Source of the DNA: JANYCG01 sp031392945
Lineage (GTDB): Bacteria > Pseudomonadota > Gammaproteobacteria > Burkholderiales > Burkholderiaceae_C
Reading direction: 5' to 3'
Length of the DNA: 15,962 bases
Assembly: GCA_031392945.1 (NCBI GenBank)
Contig: JANMVT010000007.1
Span: forward strand, 1 to 15,962
Under the pieces are notes generated by a model. The model searched no databases. It was not told the DNA's origin and saw only the letters and a list, made by a program, of their open reading frames with translations. Made by a program: the position numbers and the translations under genes. Positions 13,580 through 15,962 of this stretch are shown in pieces (position 1 is the stretch's first letter; every line of letters begins with the position of its first letter).

Positions 13580-14344
13580 CTAGCGCGGATACTTTTGACC
13601 CAGCTTCAGGTCTTTAACTTTCGAGTCATCGTTATAGAACGTGCGCCTTTCGGGGGCCGCCGAGTGCGCTCGGAAGTAGTTCTCGGTGTATGGCTCGCCA
13701 TCATCATAGGGCGCGATACCGACAGTCATTCGTTCTTCGTAGATGGTGCAAGCCTTATCAGCAGGGCTGAACACGCATCGGCCCGTCACCATGCGCCAAG
13801 CATGGACAAGCTCGTGCGCCAACCCGATCCAGGGAGGGCGCTTGTCCCACGGAAGGTCAGGACTGCCGTTTTCGCTGGCTGTCTGTTTCGCAGGATTCCA
13901 GGAAACAATGGCGTCGGCGCCGAGCCCAGGCTTAAGATATTTGATGAGGTAATAGGCCACCTTTCCACGCGACACGCAGTTCCATTTCGCTTTTGCTACC
14001 GAGCGTTCCTTTGTGTTCAGGTTTTGAATCGCCTGAACTTCACCCTTCGCCATTGCGCGAAGCACCCGTGGATCAGAAAAGGCTTCGGTGTTGACTATCC
14101 GCTGCAAAATCTCGTGAAGTGAATTGTTGTCCAACACGCCCTCGTAGCAGAGTTTGGATACCGCCGACGGGCCCACATCCACCGGAATGCACTCGTTGCT
14201 TTGGCCAGCTTTGATCTTGACCCTGTTCTTCGATGCTTCTATGTCCCTGACCATATCGGCGCCCAAGCTTGTTCCCCTGATCGTTTTCATGGCCGCCTGA
14301 TACAGGACCTCTTTTTCACCATACAGAAACACTTGTATTGACAT
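13580..14344 (-). CDS. M91 family zinc metallopeptidase, NleD-type effector-like protein
   Basis: The 254-residue product has the M91 (type III effector NleD) pattern: IGLAHELVHAWRMVTGR (173-189) with zinc ligands His177 and His181 and catalytic Glu178, followed about 22 residues on by YEERMTVGIAP (202-212), which supplies the conserved Glu and TVG block. TENYFRAH and an RRTFY end match the C-terminus. The N-terminal half (YQAAMKTIRGTSLGADMVRDI) also matches the family's upstream helix. M91 domains occur in injected toxins and at the C-termini of Rhs/VgrG proteins; here the domain stands alone. There is no signal peptide, membrane helix or secretion-gene neighbour. GGGAG six bases before the ATG fixes the start. 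The sequence is less GC-rich and more Lys/Asn rich than the core genes, which suggests transfer. The target is unknown; proteolysis of a host or rival protein is inference from the family. Confidence 0.8.
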   Translation of the reverse strand: MSIQVFLYGEKEVLYQAAMKTIRGTSLGADMVRDIEASKNRVKIKAGQSNECIPVDVGPSAVSKLCYEGVLDNNSLHEILQRIVNTEAFSDPRVLRAMAKGEVQAIQNLNTKERSVAKAKWNCVSRGKVAYYLIKYLKPGLGADAIVSWNPAKQTASENGSPDLPWDKRPPWIGLAHELVHAWRMVTGRCVFSPADKACTIYEERMTVGIAPYDDGEPYTENYFRAHSAAPERRTFYNDDSKVKDLKLGQKYPR

Positions 14345-14485
14345 TCAGTTCTCCCGCATATGCCCCATGCGCTGGGGTTCCGATTACTCGACGCGATACC
14401 AGTGTATGCGCCAACTCGGCCAACCGGCAGCGGCCTTGATATCGAGACTCCTCGCTCTATATAGCTCGGCAGAACATGATTTTTT

Positions 14486-14932
14486 ATGGGGGTACGGCTC
14501 GTGGCGTTTGTCCTGTTGTGTGTGGCCGCCCGCGCCTGCCTGTTGCTTCTAAACCGCCCGGCAGACTATTTTCGAAACGTGCGTCAAATCCCGATGTACC
14601 CACACCCGTTTGTGGTCAACCGCACTGGCTCTGACAGCTCAGGCGTCCTCCAGGCCCACTGGCGCGCCCCTGCCAGCGCGGGGTGATCATGGCTACAACG
14701 CGGGCCGTTGGCAGCGGGTGATGGCACACGGGTTTGCCCAATTGCAATATGAGGCAGAGCACGGAATACAGGGTTTGCCCAACCATTACGGTGCACAAGA
14801 CCCTGCGGAGTTTTTTGCGGTGGTGTCAGAGGTTTTTTTGAACAAGGTGCCGCGCTGAAGGCGGACTACCCCGCCGTGTACGCGGAACTTCAGGCCTATT
14901 ACAAGGTAGACCCGGGCAACTGGTACCCGTGA
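14486..14932 (+). pseudogene. mtfA: mtfA (M90 zinc peptidase) pseudogene
   Basis: MtfA is a cytosolic peptidase known in E. coli for binding the repressor Mlc. Three fragments in two alternating frames are readable. From 14486, RLVAFVLLCVAARACLLLLN then YPHPFVVNRTGSDSSGVLQ matches the N-terminal half. From about 14655 in another frame, GYNAGRWQRVMAHGFAQLQ and YGAQDPAEFFAVVSEVFL match the C-terminal part. After the T tract at 14833-14839 the first frame resumes with FEQGAALKADYPAVYAELQA up to the stop at 14932. The middle, including the HExxH zinc motif, is missing, so the gene is dead. The T tract looks like a one-base loss. The N-terminal start is also not seen clearly; no normal ribosome binding site precedes 14486. 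Confidence 0.8.
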
Positions 14933-14992
14933 CACATTGGCCTGCAACGCGTTCCACGGCGCGGCCAGCACGGGGCCCCCGCACCTCGGTCG

Positions 14993-15019
14993 AAAAAAAT
15001 CCCCATGAAACGGGGATTT
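14993..15019 (-). terminator. Rho-independent terminator for the HNH gene
   Basis: On the minus strand AAATCCCC (15019-15012) pairs with GGGGATTT (15004-14997) around a 7-nt loop and is followed by a T run (the plus-strand A tract 14993-14999). It lies about 130 bp downstream of the HNH stop codon and is the first clear stop signal on that side. It also separates the HNH gene from the mtfA remains. Confidence 0.65.
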
Positions 15020-15150
15020 GGCGGAAGCTGTGTCTTTAGAACGTCTAGCGTTCATGCGGGGTTCAGGCCTATTTTCCTTCGTTCCCCACATCTGAACCCA
15101 CAAAAGATATAGTGTGCCCTCTACTGCCCGCTTGCCTGCCAAGCAATTGT

Positions 15151-15834
15151 CTAACGCATCTCGATCAAACCACATTCAGGGCATAACAGCCCGTCACCAG
15201 TATCAGCTGGGATGGAAACCAAGCAGTTCGGGCAATCTACAAAGCCCTTTCTCGACGTTGGTACTGCGATTCGCTTGGATTTCGATTTCTTCAGCGGAGT
15301 AGCGTGAACCTTGGTAGTTTTGGTCACCGACACAGCCGCATCAGCTCTAGGCGCTTTCCGTTGAATTGGCTGATTGCGCGACACCTTGAAGTCATGCTGC
15401 TTGTTGTGGCAAGGGTAGCAAAGGGTCACTAGATTCCCAATGGCGTTTGTTCCGAATTGGTAAAGGGGAATGATGTGATGTACATGTAACTCGACTGTTG
15501 AAAAATTGCGTTCGCAGCAGACGCACTTGTACCCATCCTGCTTTCGTATTGACTGTTTGAGTGCGTCATATTCGACTTTTTCGGGCCTGGAAATTTGCTC
15601 GCGCGTGGAGTTGACGAGCCCGAGCGCATAGGCACGGAGCAGGCGTATTTCACGCGACTTGGTTGGCGTTGGCACCAAGGCTGAAGCAAAGTACTTTTTC
15701 ACGGCAGAAGTCGCGTTGTCAGCAACGCCATCCAGTTGCGCCTGAAGGTCGGATATTCTGGTTTTAATATCGCGTTGCTCAATAGCGTGCGCCGCCAATG
15801 CGGCGTGGTGCGAGATCGCTAATTGTTCGCGCAT
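15151..15834 (-). CDS. HNH endonuclease with N-terminal coiled coil and C-terminal zinc ribbon
   Basis: The 227-residue product is a probable DNA nuclease. Residues 1-45 are helical with coiled-coil heptads (EQRDIKTRISDLQAQLDGV). The HNH domain follows: IRKQDGYKCVCCERNF then ELHVHHIIPLYQFGTN, AIGNLVTLCYPCHNKQH. It carries the His-His pair, the conserved Asn and two zinc-binding Cys pairs (CVCC and CYPC). A Lys-rich linker leads to DCPNCLVSIP and LLCPECG, a four-Cys zinc ribbon likely to bind DNA. An in-frame TTG at 15846 would add four residues. The ATG at 15834 is preferred, but neither has a good ribosome binding site. No methylase or phage packaging gene is adjacent, so it could be a stand-alone restriction factor (McrA-like role), a homing nuclease or a phage remnant. 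Confidence 0.85.
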   Translation of the reverse strand: MREQLAISHHAALAAHAIEQRDIKTRISDLQAQLDGVADNATSAVKKYFASALVPTPTKSREIRLLRAYALGLVNSTREQISRPEKVEYDALKQSIRKQDGYKCVCCERNFSTVELHVHHIIPLYQFGTNAIGNLVTLCYPCHNKQHDFKVSRNQPIQRKAPRADAAVSVTKTTKVHATPLKKSKSKRIAVPTSRKGFVDCPNCLVSIPADTGDGLLCPECGLIEMR

Positions 15835-15847
15835 GGACGTGGCCAAA

Positions 15848-15877
15848 ATATTTGCTTGCGAAACCGGAACGTGTCAA
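15848..15877 (-). promoter_or_regulatory. Candidate promoter for the HNH gene giving a very short leader
   Basis: On the minus strand a perfect TTGACA (15877-15872) is followed after 18 bp by AAATAT (15853-15848), a weak -10 box. Transcription would start near 15841, only about 7 nt before the ATG at 15834. That would give a nearly leaderless mRNA and explain the missing ribosome binding site. It would also exclude the TTG at 15846. Confidence 0.35.
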
Positions 15878-15962
15878 TGACTTTGCTACACCTTGCTTCA
15901 TAAATTTACTGTGCAGGGTTGTGCTGTTTCAGTCGGTTTCCTTTCCTCTGGCGGTGGGTTGA

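Noticed and set aside
12637..15032. GCGGAAGCTGTG occurs at 12637-12648 and 15021-15032 as a possible direct repeat bounding the accessory region
   Set aside because: A 12-bp match is expected several times by chance in 16 kb, and no longer identity or tRNA/att context surrounds either copy.
15039..15099. Inverted repeats GAACG/CGTTC (15039-15053) and GGGTTCAG/CTGAACCC (15058-15099)
   Set aside because: They are short, the second has a 26-nt loop, there is no T tract, and the hairpin at 14993-15019 is a better terminator for the HNH gene.
14786..15175. Minus-strand frame of 129 codons between HNH and mtfA remnants
   Set aside because: It is antisense to the recognisable mtfA C-terminus and crosses the HNH terminator; there is no family resemblance.
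1..15962. CRISPR arrays, rRNA genes and complete insertion sequences
   Set aside because: No regularly spaced repeats, no rRNA signatures and no transposase or terminal inverted repeat pairs were seen anywhere in the window.

Overview
The window looks like a chromosome segment of a Burkholderiales betaproteobacterium, most likely a Comamonadaceae member of the Rhodoferax/Polaromonas type. This rests on high GC, the linked order yicC-gmk-rpoZ-spoT beside greB and rph-rdgB-hemW, the protein sequences, and a GC-rich intergenic repeat of a kind I associate with that family. No species can be named from the sequence alone.

Layout. (1) 1-1152 is the right end of an integrated island. It holds a minus-strand P4-type tyrosine recombinase that runs off the left edge and has an out-of-frame internal deletion. 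Next come short tandem repeats, then an orphan 3' half of tRNA-Arg(ACG) that behaves like an attR site, followed by the tRNA's terminator. (2) 1211-10879 is conserved core chromosome. greB (+) meets spoT (-) with no base between their stop codons. yicC, gmk, rpoZ and spoT run leftwards, with a hairpin between rpoZ and spoT and a GC-rich repeat between yicC and gmk. Divergent from yicC runs a + strand series: a cytosolic Ser/Thr kinase, its overlapping PP2C phosphatase, rph (RNase PH), rdgB (dITP/XTP pyrophosphatase) and hemW (radical-SAM haem chaperone). (3) 10880-12617 holds a sparse gap and a Tat-exported amidohydrolase with its own promoter and a strong ribosome binding site. (4) 12618-15962 is accessory DNA rich in broken genes. 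It contains a 31-codon HsdR N-terminal remnant translationally coupled to a DUF2442 gene that overlaps a DUF4160 gene, a stand-alone M91/NleD-type zinc metallopeptidase (effector-like toxin fold), an mtfA pseudogene that has lost its catalytic segment, and an HNH endonuclease with a C-terminal zinc ribbon.

How the genes work together. The core block combines transcription rescue (GreB), the alarmone enzyme SpoT, RNA polymerase omega, guanylate kinase (GMP to GDP), RNA processing (YicC, RNase PH) and nucleotide-pool cleaning (RdgB). Guanine nucleotide and RNA metabolism are therefore grouped, with a kinase/phosphatase switch embedded among them. The right-hand block has the look of a decaying defence or toxin locus. 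The most interesting unit is the minus-strand run M91 peptidase > DUF4160 > DUF2442 > hsdR remnant. It suggests that the DUF4160-DUF2442 pair was once the immediate upstream part of a type I restriction operon. All family assignments come from reading motifs by eye; no database search was run.
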